A stretch of 64,000 nt of DNA, taken from contig JAVHKY010000029.1 of assembly GCA_035079385.1 (NCBI GenBank), positions 1,426,001 through 1,490,000 on the forward strand, given 5' to 3'. The stretch is from Aspidiotus rigidus (lineage: Eukaryota; Arthropoda; Insecta; Hemiptera; Diaspididae). Shown here one piece after another: positions 1 through 11,079 of the stretch. The position numbers were made by a program, and so were the translations under genes. The notes beneath the pieces were generated by a model. It ran no database searches. It was not told where the DNA came from and saw only the letters and a list, made by a program, of their open reading frames with translations. Numbering within the stretch: the stretch's first letter is position 1; each line of letters starts with the position of its first letter.

Positions 1-376
1 TCCGAGGATGAGGAATAATTCCATCGCGTTATTGTACCGTACGGTCAATTCAGTCCAAAATATTTTAAATTTATTCCACAAAAAGAAATTATCAATTAAT
101 GACTCTGGTAATTTTCATTCTAATTTACATGCAGTTGTACGGTAAATGGATAATGAGTATCTCAAGCTTATGCAGTTTTCTTGATAAAGAAGGCCTGTTC
201 AGGTAGAACGTGACTTTGTACTTCGCGAAAACCAAAATAATTTGGAATCAATGAACCGTGACAACCAGTATAGAGTTCACACGAGTACCTCCTTTTTAGT
301 AAGAAGTTGAGCGTTCTTGTTGTGCGCCTCAGAGGGTAAATTCTGGAAATATTTGTCCTACAGATAGTTTTGTATT

Positions 377-3300
377 ATGTTAGGATTATTAACTCTTCTA
401 TTCGTTGGTTTCATCTTTGTTGAGAGTAATCAAGAGAAAACCCATTTTCCTGAGTTTTTCTCAAAATTACCGTTTTATCACCGCGAAAATAAAACTACAC
501 CAGAGTGCAGCAAATATTGTGGTTCTCATTACGATGCAGCTTGCAAAACACGTGGGCAGTACTTCGTGGACGGAGATAAGGAATACGACAGAAAAAATTC
601 AACAGGTAATAAATAATAATTAATCATTCTGGAAGGTTTGAAGTAAATAATTTTTGCCTGTTTTTTTCGTTAGTACGAAATTTGTCCTTTTACTGTATTA
701 TTTTTGGATTAATATCAATGGTTTCTAGGTTCGGTCCTCGGTTCATTGACCTGCCCTTTTGCACCACAAAATGTGATACTACCGTGAGTACAAATTTGAT
801 ATCTATCTTGATATAATGTCGTCTTACGCATGCAAAATAAATCATTCTGAAAAGCTTTGAATATATTTTAAGTTATCAAAATGAAATTAATATCCAAACT
901 TAATTGTCGTATAACTGGATACAGAAACCCAATAGACTTCGTAATACGATTCTGACAACGCATCCTGCCTACGATAAGCAAAGTATAACCAAATAAACTG
1001 AATGCTACGAATTCATCAAGCATTTGTGGGAGGGGGAAGTGTACTGCTGCTAATGAGGGCGAGGTATGCGCTACTCTGCGGAATTTTTTCAAAACTTTCT
1101 TTTGACGGTGATGATATGACTATTCACGTAATTTAACATACACGTATCTTCTTTTCGTCCTTTTTCTCGTCAAATCTAAAGGAAAGTCTCCCAGGAAAAT
1201 TTTGAAGTAACCAGAGTAGTCCAAATTCTTGTAAATCTCATTTTCAAAAATCGACTAGTAATAAACTATAGCGAGGAACTGGTAAGAATAATTCCTGTGT
1301 TATTTGTACATCGAACTCAACCATTCGATGTGGAAAGTGACACTCCTAGCGGGTCCTTTACAGGCCACTTCGAATCGACGTGACAAATTAGCCAACATTA
1401 GACTTTAAATGTAGTCTCCGATTTCCAGTTCAAGCCACGGAACCGAACCAATGAAGCGGAGCTGGAGCTAAAACAGCACACAAACGAGCAAAGTCGAGCG
1501 TTCGTGGCTCTCTTTTGTGCTTTAATAATCAATCATAAGAGCTAAAACTTTCATTCTTTACCTTTTTGGTAGTAGAGTTGATTAGGTAGTTAAAAATGCC
1601 ATATTCACCTATTAGTGCCTTCTAGAGATTTCCACTAGCGCTCCTATTAGATTTCAAATCCGCAAATTTCGACCAAGACTCGAAAAGAAGTTAATTTTTA
1701 GTTGATTTTGATTTGACTTTAGTTCGACATTCTCTTCCAACTTAGGACTGATAGCGAATTGACGGTCGATATGGTCACGGCCGTGACATGGCTCATTGGG
1801 TAAACTGTACCTCTTCCTCTCTCCAATCCACTTTAATCATATCAAATTTGCTCTAGACAGGAACCGAGCAGTCACCGACGCACCCTAAAGTTGATCTCAT
1901 CAAAAAGATAATCATAAGAGCTACAATTTTCATAGTTTACAATCTAAATTTTATCTGAATAGTAAAATATTGAGGGCTGTGGATTGGATTTTACTTATAT
2001 AAGCGTTCATGGTTAAAAATGCCATATTATTCACTTTTTAGTGCCTTCTAGATATCGTTACTAGCATTTCTACCGAATTCCGAGTCCACGAATTCTATCA
2101 AGACCTGAAAAGAAGTAAATTTGTTGGGGAATATTAGGTCGACACGCGGTTGACATAGTGTCCCAACTCATTGTCGGTTGATATGAAGCCACTGGCGCGC
2201 TACTATCGTGTCTCAGTTTTGTTACGTAACCAACATACCAGTACAAGAACACGTGTATTGTCCCATTTCATAGAGTGCGATTGGTCCCATATCAAAAAAA
2301 AACACACCGGTGGCTGCTCGGTCCAAAATCCAAATAAATGATGCAGAAATTCCATTTAGCGACTTGAATCTTGTAACAGCGGCGCAATGAGGGGAGGTAC
2401 ATTCGTGAGAAATTTGAACTTTTCGACAGAATAACTCCAGAAAAAACAATTTTGATTTATTCAAATCTGCGGTTCTGACATTGATTTGTACTTGATTTTA
2501 TTAGACCCGAAATTCAAAACTCTGGAGATTCTTGTGAGCCACCAAATGCAGCACCATGTGATCCGGAGAGCCCTTATTACACACTCGATGGAAGCTGCAA
2601 TAATTTGTTGATTCCTTCATGGGGTCAAGCGGGTACACCTTTCGCTCGACTGGTACAAGCTAATTATTCCGACGGTAATTATTGTAAATTACTCGATCTT
2701 GAAGATTATGAAAATCCGTAAGTTTGCTGGCAGGCTCGTGAAGCGCTGAAATGGAGGTGGTTATTTTAGCTAGTTAATTACCAGTTTGTTTTCAAGAAGT
2801 GACACGTATGCTCTCTTTAATACAACGCCAACTACGCCATGGCGTGTAGCGGCAAAAATTTGGGGGCAGCATTTTTTGAGACTTGAGCTTAGAGGCGGTA
2901 TGTAACCGTCCATTGGCGTGTAGGCGGCGCGAGCCTTAATCCGCCACTGTACATAGGCGTATTCATGGAGAGAGGAGAGGAAAAACGAGCAAGGGCGAGT
3001 AGAAAACCGAAAGAAACTCTCTTTCAAGATTCTCTCCCGGATTCCTTGCGATAATACCGATTTTTAATTAAATGATAATTTTTTTTCTCAAGGTTATTGC
3101 AGTCTGAGGAAAGCTTCAAACGGTGAAGCCCTACCGCCATCTAGAAAGATAAGAACGACCGTTTTAACAGAAAAAGAAGTACCGTCAGCCTGTTTCAACA
3201 TGTTGTACTATTCTTTTGGACAATGGGTCGATCACGATATCACTCTAATGCATTCAGTTCCTTCAACAGGTTCAATTGAACAATTTATATGATTTTAATT

Positions 3301-6300
3301 TTTATTTATCAACGAGCTATTCGACTACACAAAACGGGTCATCAGTTTTACAATACCTAACTAATTTTACTAAATATTATTATATAAATTTCGTTTAGAG
3401 AAGTTGATAAAAATAGGTGAAACGAAGATAGTCGAGAGAATAAGAGATGATGTCGGAGTTGTTGGATAGTGCGGAGTTTATAGACGAGGAGACATTGTAG
3501 GCGAAATGTTGGTTTTGGAGAACGGGAGATGAGAACAGATGTTGAACTGTGAGGTTGTCCGAATGGCAGTAGTTACATGATGGAGGGGCGTGAAGACCGA
3601 AGATGAGGTGAGAGTGAGTGAATCGGGTATGACCAATCCTTAGATGGAAGAGGATGACTTCTTCGCGGCGGGAGCTTCCATTAGAAGAGGACCAAGGAAT
3701 AGGGAGGCTTTTGATTTCGTTTTGATGTTGTTCTTCTGAAGCGGAAGTATTTTTGAAGGTCGTAAACTGGTGAATGGGATGGGTCAGTAATTTTTGGTAA
3801 GAGGATGGAATTCTTAGCCGCACGATCAACGTTTTCATGTTGAGGGAGATCGATGTGACCCGGAATCCACATGAACGCGACTGATGATTTCATGGAGATT
3901 AGCATATGAGAAATGACGTGAATGCGTTGAGTGGTAGGATTATTTGAGTAAGGCTCTTGTAAAGATATGAGGGAGGAAAGTGAGTTAGATAGTAGGGTCT
4001 AGTTGAGTCCGGGAGGACGTGAAAAATATAATTTAATATAAAAATTGACGAAATATTGAAATTAAAATTTATTATTAATAATATTCAATATTTGTGACCC
4101 CGTCTACAGAAACCCACTTCAGCGTTGAATATCGATCAGGAGAAAAGGATATTTTACAGAGGAAGGAAGAATCTTTTTCTCCTGATTGTACTTGAACACA
4201 AGGCGAGTTTCTGTAGACGGAGTCACATATATTATTAATAGAAAGATTAAGTGGCGCGATTCAACATTTTCCATCAATTTTTCAAATTTTGCCAGATCAT
4301 GTTTTTTCACCTATTTTGGCCTCTCCTGTAAAATTTTATTTTGCGCAAAGTGGTACCTTTTCATAAATCGCGTCACAATTTTAATATCAATAACTTTAAA
4401 TTATTTAAATTAAATAAAATTAATCTATCAATAATTTTAAACAAAAATAAATTATTAATATAAATAATATTTTTTTGAATAATGATTATTGAAATATTTA
4501 TTGGATGAAAATTAATTTTCATTATTAATAAAATAAATGTAGAAAGAATTATCAAATTAATATTAGGTATAAAATAATTATTTACAATTATAATTAATAA
4601 AAAATTTATTAAAAGAATTATTTATAAAATGAGAAATTATGTTATTCAATATTCTAGTAAAGAAATAATAAATATAAACATTCCTATCAAAATTAAAATT
4701 AATAATCAATTATTTGAATTATTAATAAATTTAAATACGATAAAAATGTTATTATTCAAGATGAAATTTTTTTAATATATTTATAAAAATTTATTCAAGT
4801 AAATAATTTAAAAATAAAGGATTAGATACCCTAAAATTTTATCAAAATATAAATTTATACTAAAGATTTAAATAAAATTAATTAATTCGCCAGTAATAAT
4901 TTATCAAAGGAATCTGTTCATCAAAAAGAAAATACACAATAATTTTATTTATACGTATGGTTATAAAAAAATTATAATAATAAATTATTTCATCAATTAG
5001 AAATTTAATTCATAATAAATCAATATTTGTGACGTGATCCGAGAAACCCCGCCACTTGTCGGAAAACCAAATTTTACAGTATAGCAAAAAAATGAAAAGA
5101 GAGAAAAAATTGTAATTTCCTAATTATTGTGATGAACTCATGGTAGATACGTTTGGTAACGTATTTACAAAATTTCAACGTAGCTCAATTACATACTTTA
5201 CTATAACGCGGTCTAGTGGCAGTGAACGGCAGCGCGCTCTAAAATATTCTATTTTCATTTTCCGACAAGTGGTGGGGTTTCTCAGATCGCGTCACATTTA
5301 ATTTAATAATTAAATTTAAATTGATTATAATTATTTTATTTAGTAAAATTATTTTGATTAAAAATGAATTATAAAGATTTAAAATTTAATTGAAAAATTA
5401 TATTAAAATTGAATTTTAATTTTTATCATGTACATATTGCCCGTCAATTCAAAATTATTGAATAAGTCGAATTGAAAAAATTCAGGTAGAACATTTCTTG
5501 ATAACTCACTAATTTTGCAGAGAAGTGTTGTAACGGCAAAGAACCCGCTTATAATCCAAATCCCACAACTTGCCTACCAACAATGATTCCAAAGGATGAT
5601 GCTTTTTACTCCAAGTCTAATGTAACGTGTCTAGAATTGACTCGAGCTACAAATACTCATCATCAAGGTTGCCAAGTTTCTCCTTGTCTTCCTGTAAGTC
5701 TCAAACTAATTGAACGACTCTCCAGGTATTCTTTATAACACTGAACAATTTCATTTTTCATTTTTCTTTTTTTCTCCCTTTTAGATCAATTTTCAAACCG
5801 CTTTCCTAGATCTTTCTATCTTGTATGGCACCAGCGAAGAGAAATTGAAGAGATTACGATCATACAAGAATGGTGAATTGCTGTACGAAGACAGCGACGG
5901 TACTGGTGAAGATATTTTTCCGCCAACCATCCGAGGAGAAGAATTTTGTCCTCAAGGTGGTATTGATCCGAATTCAGGCGACGCTTGTATGTCAACCGGT
6001 AAGTGAATAAGGCCTAGACTGATCTTCAAAATTGTCATCAGCTCCACGGTAATATTCAGTTTAACAGGAGATGAACGGGTGAATCAAAATCCGGAACTTA
6101 CTATCATGGAGATTGTTTTCATGAGAGCGCATAACTACATTGCCGCTTCTCTATTGAAATATAATCCCGGATGGGACGACGAAATAACGTTCCAAGAGAC
6201 AAGAAGAGTTCTCATCGCTCTTTATCAACACATAATCACTGCTGAACATGTACCACCATTAGTTGGTAAATACACAATACGCATAAGTCATTTTGATTTG

Positions 6301-8499
6301 AGTTCTGCCCCATTTATGTCAATATAATAATGGATGTTCTAGGTGTTCTAGTTGCCTCCAACTATTTAATTCTTCCCATCACCAAAGGTTACAATACTAT
6401 GTATGACCCAACTCTCAACTCGCAAACCACGACCGAGTACAGTTTTGGCGCTGGTCGTGCTCACCACGCTATGATCAAGGGCACTGTCAAGTGAGAATCA
6501 CATTGTTCGTTCAGGCACTTCTCATTCAGTTCCAAAGATTATTTCAGCAATGACTTATTATGCAGTTATTTAGATTCGAGTGGAAAAGAAACATCCTATA
6601 GATTACGAGACAAGTTCTTCAATCAAAGATTTTTACTTTCGAAAAACATCTATTCGAATATGATGTCCATTTTCTTGCAAGAAAAGTCAAATCGGCAGGA
6701 CGAGTACTTTACCGCGGAGGTAATATGAAAATAAAATTCAATCTCACCGGCTCACTTGATTTCACTGACACATCTTCCGGGTCTATAAAAACCACACTTT
6801 AAAATCGTTTCGTCTTCGCGGATCTGTTGCGACGCTTTGTTGCCTCTCAACTCAAGCAGCCGACAACAAAACACCGACAGATCTGGAAAATTCGACAAAA
6901 ATTTTAAGGTGAAATAGCCTACACTGAGGATATAACTTTTATAGACTTAGAAAGTCGGGTTCTGAGGTGAGCCTCTCACCAGGTGTATCATCGACTTCCA
7001 GAGTACATTTAACTTGATTATAGGTTTCCGATTGGTTGTTCGCCGGTTCTGGAGCCAAGTTCGGGTTCGATTTAATTTCCATCGATATCGACAGAGGTTT
7101 GGATACGGGATTGCCGCCTTACAATAGAATGAGACAAGCTTGCGGTTTGTGTAGATTGAATAGTTTTGAGGATATGAACGAAGAAGTTATGGACCCAAGC
7201 GTAAGTACAATGTCTATGATTTGTAAAGGTGGACAGCTAATCATTTTTAGCTGAGTCCCAAAAAGTGAGGAGCTAGAGCCGGTCTCAAGAACCAAGGGTT
7301 AGCCGGAGTTGTTTCTCTAACTTTCCATTTGTGACGTAATGATTGCTGTTATTGTCAAACGAAAATCTCCTAGAAAGCCCGAAGCTGAGCCTTGGAGCTG
7401 GAGCTCAGCTCCGAAGCTAAATTCTGAAAACTGGAGCCGTTGTTTAGCTCCAAGTTCCAAAAAGTTGAACCGAAGCTACTCCCCCTGTCTCGTGACAATA
7501 TTCATTCACAAAATCAAAAGAAAGATAATAGTATCCATATATACATTTTAAAGCCGGCTTCGCACTTTCAATATTATGGCTTATTCAAAAATAAAAGCTT
7601 TTGGTCCTTGACTACAAGAAGAGGACAAAATATACGAGTAGTGCAGGACTTATCCCGATTTTTGTCAAGGTGATATAACTTTATAGACTATCGCATCCTC
7701 AGTAAAGAAAATTAACACTTTTCTTATACCATTAGAGAGAGGTACTGGCAGAAGGGCATCCGTTCTATGAGAGCACTCTTTTGCCAGATACGTCCATCAT
7801 GATTACAAATTCATGTAAATGAGACTTTTGGCAACCAATCCAAGTGTTCCACTTTCGATGAGAAACGAATACTGTCATACTGGCCACCATTTTTCTTGTT
7901 CTCTCTTGTTACAGGACATACCGAAATTGAAGAGCTTATATTCTAGTGTTGATGACATAGATCTGTATGTGGGCGGCTTACTCGAAAAGCCGATGAAAGG
8001 TTCGACTGTCGGACCAACATTCTCATGCATTATCGGGGAGAATTTCTCACGTTGGAAATTTGGTGACAGACTCTTCTACGAATTCCCAACAGCTCAATTT
8101 ACATTAAGTAAGTTCACTGCATTTATGATTGATTAAACAGAATTTTACATACGAAATGAGATATAAGTTATAGACCTGCACTTTGAAAAACATCAAGCGG
8201 TTTTATTGACGCGACTCCTTCGATTAATATTTTAAAGCTCAAGTGGAGGCCATAAGGAAAGTAACATTTGCATATTTATTGTGCAAAGCAAATCCAAGAT
8301 TGCAATATGTTCCAAAGCATGCATTTTTGGCTCCTTCATCCAAGTTAGTGCGTTCTGTATTACCTTTGGTTTATTATGTAGTCCATTGTTGTTTAATGAC
8401 TTTTTCTTCTTTATTGATAGTAACCCTCTCATTCGTTGCGAAGAAATCGAATCGGTTGATTTGTCGGTGTTCAAAGAACAAAGAGTCGAACAAAACTGA
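377..8499 (+). CDS. secreted animal haem peroxidase, 13 exons, about 701 aa
   Basis: Exons: 377-605, 729-783, 2505-2717, 3103-3269, 5521-5693, 5785-5998, 6068-6265, 6343-6490, 6566-6719, 7024-7200, 7915-8107, 8238-8343, 8421-8499. All introns are GT-AG, all phases agree, and the total is 2106 nt including TGA. An in-frame TAG at 365-367 supports the ATG at 377. The first about 17 residues (MLGLLTLLFVGFIFVES) look like a signal peptide, so the protein should act outside the cell, oxidising substrates with H2O2. Blocks in order: DGSCNN and WGQAGTPFARL in exon 3; distal-His block QWVDHDIT with H210 (exon 4); Ca-binding TAFLDLS near 284-290 (exon 6); R354 in GDERVNQ (exon 7); R455 and proximal H458 in GRAHHAM (exon 8); VDDIDLYVGGLLE (exon 11). 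Odd: the Asn of the LNxQRGRDHG block is Asp (D538), and that block reads IDIDRGLDTG. It resembles chorion-peroxidase/peroxinectin-type arthropod enzymes, but the exact subfamily is not resolved. Confidence 0.93.
1520..2130 (+). repeat. imperfect duplication inside peroxidase intron 2
   Basis: Two blocks of intron 2 resemble each other. Both contain AATCATAAGAGCTA followed by TTTTCAT or TTTCAT (about 1530 and 1909), and GTTAAAAATGCCATATT followed by TAGTGCCTTCTAGA (about 1590 and 2011). They also share a stretch ending in GAAAAGAAGT (about 1681 and 2108). The copies are about 380-420 bp apart and clearly diverged. This looks like an old local duplication or two copies of one repeat. Nothing coding is seen. 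Confidence 0.55.
3295..4020 (-). mobile_element. 5'-truncated jockey-like LINE, 3' end of ORF2
   Basis: On the minus strand the decayed frames give an RNase H piece with FMWIPGHIDLPQHENVDRAAK. It is followed by RREEVILFHLRIGHTRFTHS and a Cys/His segment PPSCNYC...TVQHLF, the usual order at the 3' end of jockey-type LINE ORF2. The 3' tail reads AGCTCGTTGATAAATAAA, very close to the tail of the LINE at 49400-50368, so the two probably belong to one lineage. Frameshifts and stops mark it as dead. It lies in peroxidase intron 4, in antisense orientation to the gene. Confidence 0.8.
4093..4227. mobile_element. MITE-like inverted-repeat element 1 inside the NUMT
   Basis: The ends form an inverted repeat: TGTGACCCCGTCTACAGAAA on the left matches the reverse complement of TTTCTGTAGACGGAGTCACA on the right, with one mismatch. 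A second, inner inverted pair (ATCAGGAGAAAA and TTTTTCTCCTGAT) makes most of the element fold back. It is 135 bp, non-coding, and splits AT-rich NUMT sequence. Confidence 0.75.
4250..4377. mobile_element. MITE-like inverted-repeat element 2 inside the NUMT
   Basis: A 128-bp non-AT-rich insert in the NUMT. The left end GTGGCGCGATTCA matches the reverse complement of the right end TAAATCGCGTCACA imperfectly. The terminal GTCACA is shared with the neighbouring elements. The boundary on the left is less certain than on the right. Confidence 0.5.
5028..5296. mobile_element. MITE with ~38-bp terminal inverted repeats inside 12S NUMT
   Basis: The left end starts TGTGACGTGATCCGAGAAAC and the right end, read on the other strand, starts TGTGACGCGATCTGAGAAAC. 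The match continues through CCC[G/A]CCACTTGTCGGAAAA. The element is 269 bp, has no coding capacity, and splits the 12S copy between its central and 3' parts. It therefore inserted after the mitochondrial DNA reached the nucleus. No clear target duplication is seen. Confidence 0.85.
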
Positions 8500-8743
8500 A
8501 TTTGAAATGTCACGCAACAGTAGTAGGGAAGGTAACTCAGAGCGATCCGATCACACAAAAAAGCTATAGCTCGAATTGTGATCTGTCATTCCCATTCGTA
8601 TTCCTGCTGACAATTAAAGAATCACGATATCAAAAGGGTATGAAAAGCTTTCGGAGTACAATTCTTAAATTTCAGATGATACTATCTTAATTAGTGTCCA
8701 TGATCAATTTAATGCAAGCCCTAACTTTACAAGAATGATGTAT

Positions 8744-8749
8744 AATAAA
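8744..8749 (+). terminator. polyadenylation signal of the peroxidase gene
   Basis: AATAAA lies about 245 bases after the peroxidase stop codon and is followed by A/T-rich sequence. It is the first such hexamer seen downstream, which would give a 3' UTR of about 260 nt. Confidence 0.6.
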
Positions 8750-8750
8750 G

Positions 8751-10632
8751 AAAAATATATTTGGTTCATTCTCATCTTCATTTTTGATTATTGGTATTTT
8801 GAACCCCAAAGAATATTTTTTAGTTGAGGGGTTCTCCCCTTTCCTCTGACTACATTATTGAAATCCGGCACAAATAGTGCAAGAATGTGAGTTAGAATCT
8901 TTTGGAGGGAGTGTCTGAAAGAGCAATTAAAGGGTCTTAATGAAAAATTGTTTGATAGCCACTGATTTATAAGTTTATAACGTAAAAGTTTTGGAAAGTT
9001 GATGAATACAATGTTTTCATTAAGGAGAGAATATATTATTATAATTTTTCAAGCATCCCTGCTTCTTTATTCGAGCAAAAAATCGGACGAGAGACAGTAA
9101 AATGTCCCCATACATCCTTCATATCCCGTCCTCACCTTCGCCACTACATTCACAAAATTGTATTCCACATTTTTATCCCTGAAATTGAATTTCCATAGTT
9201 TAATCAAGATTCTTGCTAAGCTACTTTCTATGAACAATTTTTCGGCCATTTCCTCGACTCTTTCTGAGAACTTTTCCATCAGCCCAGTAGATTTGAAAAA
9301 TGGCTCTTCTGCTGAAAATTGTTGGGCTTAGCGTCCTGAATCGTTCCCTCAGCGGAGCCATCGAAAGGGCGAATTTGCCCTCGTTCGATTTTTTCCAATT
9401 TTTCTCGGAAATTATGGAGTTTAGAGGACAAATACCACAGTACAAAAATAATTTGTACAGAATTTATTATAAGAAAAGAAGTATTGTGATTTTTCGATTA
9501 ACGCAATACGAATAGGGAAAATACGGCATCAATACGACGTGTGCGTGACAGCTATCTGCAGCGATTGAATCATGCACTTTTTGATAAAATGAAATTTGGT
9601 ATACTTCTTCATCTTACTTTTAACAATCAAATTCAATCGAGAGACACGCTTGCAGACCCTCAAGACCCTTCCAGAAGCGTGATTTCGCCCAAAAATTTCA
9701 GTCTTTTCATAATGTCGGAAGAAACAGCACAGATCGACAGACACGGTAAAGTATGTCTGTTATTTGAACGCTTTTACTTATCGACTTGGAATATTGTTTG
9801 AGAATTTTCTTCTTATGTATTCGGGTCAAGATTTAGATAAATTTCAAGGTCCTGGCTCCTTCCGGATGAAGTAATGAGCGAAAAAATTAGGAAAAAACGA
9901 CGATTTTTGGCGTAGTAAAACTGCTTCTCCCTGTTCTTGTTGCAGTCCATAGGCCATAACAAAAAGTGGTATACGTTTGTGGAACAGAGCGCCAATTGGG
10001 AAATTGGTAGATAGGCTTCTTCTAGCCCCCTAAAGCCGTGATAGTCATTTCAGAAGAATAGCTATTCAACATGACGGCCATTTAAAGATGGCGGATTCAG
10101 GTTTTATACAATCTCCTATATCTCGGGTCTGGATGAACCAATTTCGATTTTTTTTTTTTTTTTTTAATGAAAGATCTCAATGAGAGCTACAACTTTTTGT
10201 TCTTATATATTTTTGCCTAATACCTATTCTGAAGGCGTAAATTCATCATTTCTTATATTTCAAGCTAACATTTTTTGTCTGAAGACTTTTTTTCATTGAG
10301 CCCAAATTTTTCGAGATATTCGCAAAAAACCGATTTTGAGGGCTAAAAATGGGCCACAAAAAATTTAGCACAAGGTGTGGGGGGTGGGAACTTCGATATC
10401 TTTTCCGGGGCACCAAACTTGAATCATTTCCCCTTGTGTACTCAAAATGTTTACGACGATGTCTTTATCGCCTGTACTCGTAGCATACAACTGATATATC
10501 GTTACAATCAAAACCAACCTGGATCAAGCAACTATAAAAAGACATTTAAAATTATCATTATTTGTCTCCACCAGAACGTTCTTTTTAAAATTCGAATTCC
10601 CGCTCTGAAAATTATCTTTTTAAGATGAATTT
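8751..10632. other. intergenic, no gene seen
   Basis: Downstream of the peroxidase gene I find only a dispersed repeat (9405-9515) and an AT-rich, low-complexity stretch at 10130-10380 with a 19-20-base T run at about 10149-10167. Small open frames here have no recognisable domain. Confidence 0.5.
9405..9515 (+). repeat. dispersed repeat, copy 1
   Basis: This segment, from AAATTATGGAGTTTAGAGGA to TTTTCGATTAACGCAATACG, matches 26350-26465 along its length with scattered differences. It is non-coding as far as can be seen; its class is unknown. Confidence 0.6.
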
Positions 10633-10943
10633 TCACGCTCCCGCGGGTAGAACACTCGGGCTCTTATTTTTCTCGATCTGAACCGGGCCCCGAGTTGATT
10701 TCTTCCTCGGAATATGTTGTAGGAGAAAAGCTTCTCTTGACGCGCACAAAGAGAATTTTCGTATACTTGCCCGCATGGTTCTCAAGAAGGATGTGTGCCG
10801 ATTTCTCTTCTCAAGTTCACAGTCGAAGACAAGGCATTCAGTGTCATTCTTTCCATCGTTCGAAACAACGAAAATATGCCCACTTCGATCATATGCGGGG
10901 CTGTAGTCGACCTCTCCTCGCGAACACGAGCTTCTGGGTTACC
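10633..10943 (-). repeat. decayed gene-like repeat, copy 1 (open minus-strand frame)
   Basis: The minus strand is open for about 100 codons without a stop; it includes VDYSPAYDRSGHIFVVSNDG and then a basic tail. The stretch around CTACAGCCCC resembles 33480-33600 on the plus strand (CACTACAGCCCCGTG... with similar following bases). 33240-33840 in turn resembles 14110-14389. I read this as one member of a dispersed, formerly coding repeat family of unknown identity. The host or transposon origin cannot be decided from sequence alone. Confidence 0.35.
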
Positions 10944-11079
10944 CCATCACCTGAAACATAAAGGATTGTTCACATTCGCCCGCTCTGGCCAGATACGGGG
11001 CTTCAGCTGGTCTCTTACTGCGAGCGCACTACAGGAGACGACGATTAGGGGGCAAGGATACCAAGCTCGCAATCTATAA

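Larger units (their letters stand above)
4022..5480 (+). pseudogene. nuclear mitochondrial insert (NUMT): 12S rRNA copy, interrupted
   Basis: An extremely AT-rich block fills most of intron 4 of the peroxidase gene. It carries small-subunit mitochondrial rRNA landmarks in the right order: GGATTAGATACCC at 4819-4831, CGCCAGTAAT then AAAGGAATCTGTTC near 4898-4929, and GTACATATTGCCCGTC near 5430-5445 followed by GAATAAGTCGA, the usual 12S 3' end. If the 269-bp insert at 5028-5296 is removed, the 12S part is about 750 nt, close to a full insect 12S. Upstream AT-rich sequence could be control region. It ends about 40 bp before the acceptor of exon 5. It is a genomic fossil, not a working rRNA gene. 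Confidence 0.85.

Noticed and set aside
729..783. Treating the 55-bp exon 2 of the peroxidase as intron sequence
   Set aside because: Skipping it would shift the frame; including it keeps phase with both neighbours and has good AG and GTGAGT sites.
3091..3102. Alternative acceptor (CTCAAG at 3092) for peroxidase exon 4
   Set aside because: It would read LLQSEESFK and shift the frame away from the conserved NPLRKASNGEALPPSR block; the acceptor at 3102 restores it.
4470..5480. Functional 12S rRNA gene
   Set aside because: It sits in a nuclear intron, is split by a 269-bp inverted-repeat element and has decayed motifs.
10795..11079. 94-codon plus-strand frame
   Set aside because: The minus strand is also open here and the region resembles a dispersed repeat; no domain or splice structure supports a gene.
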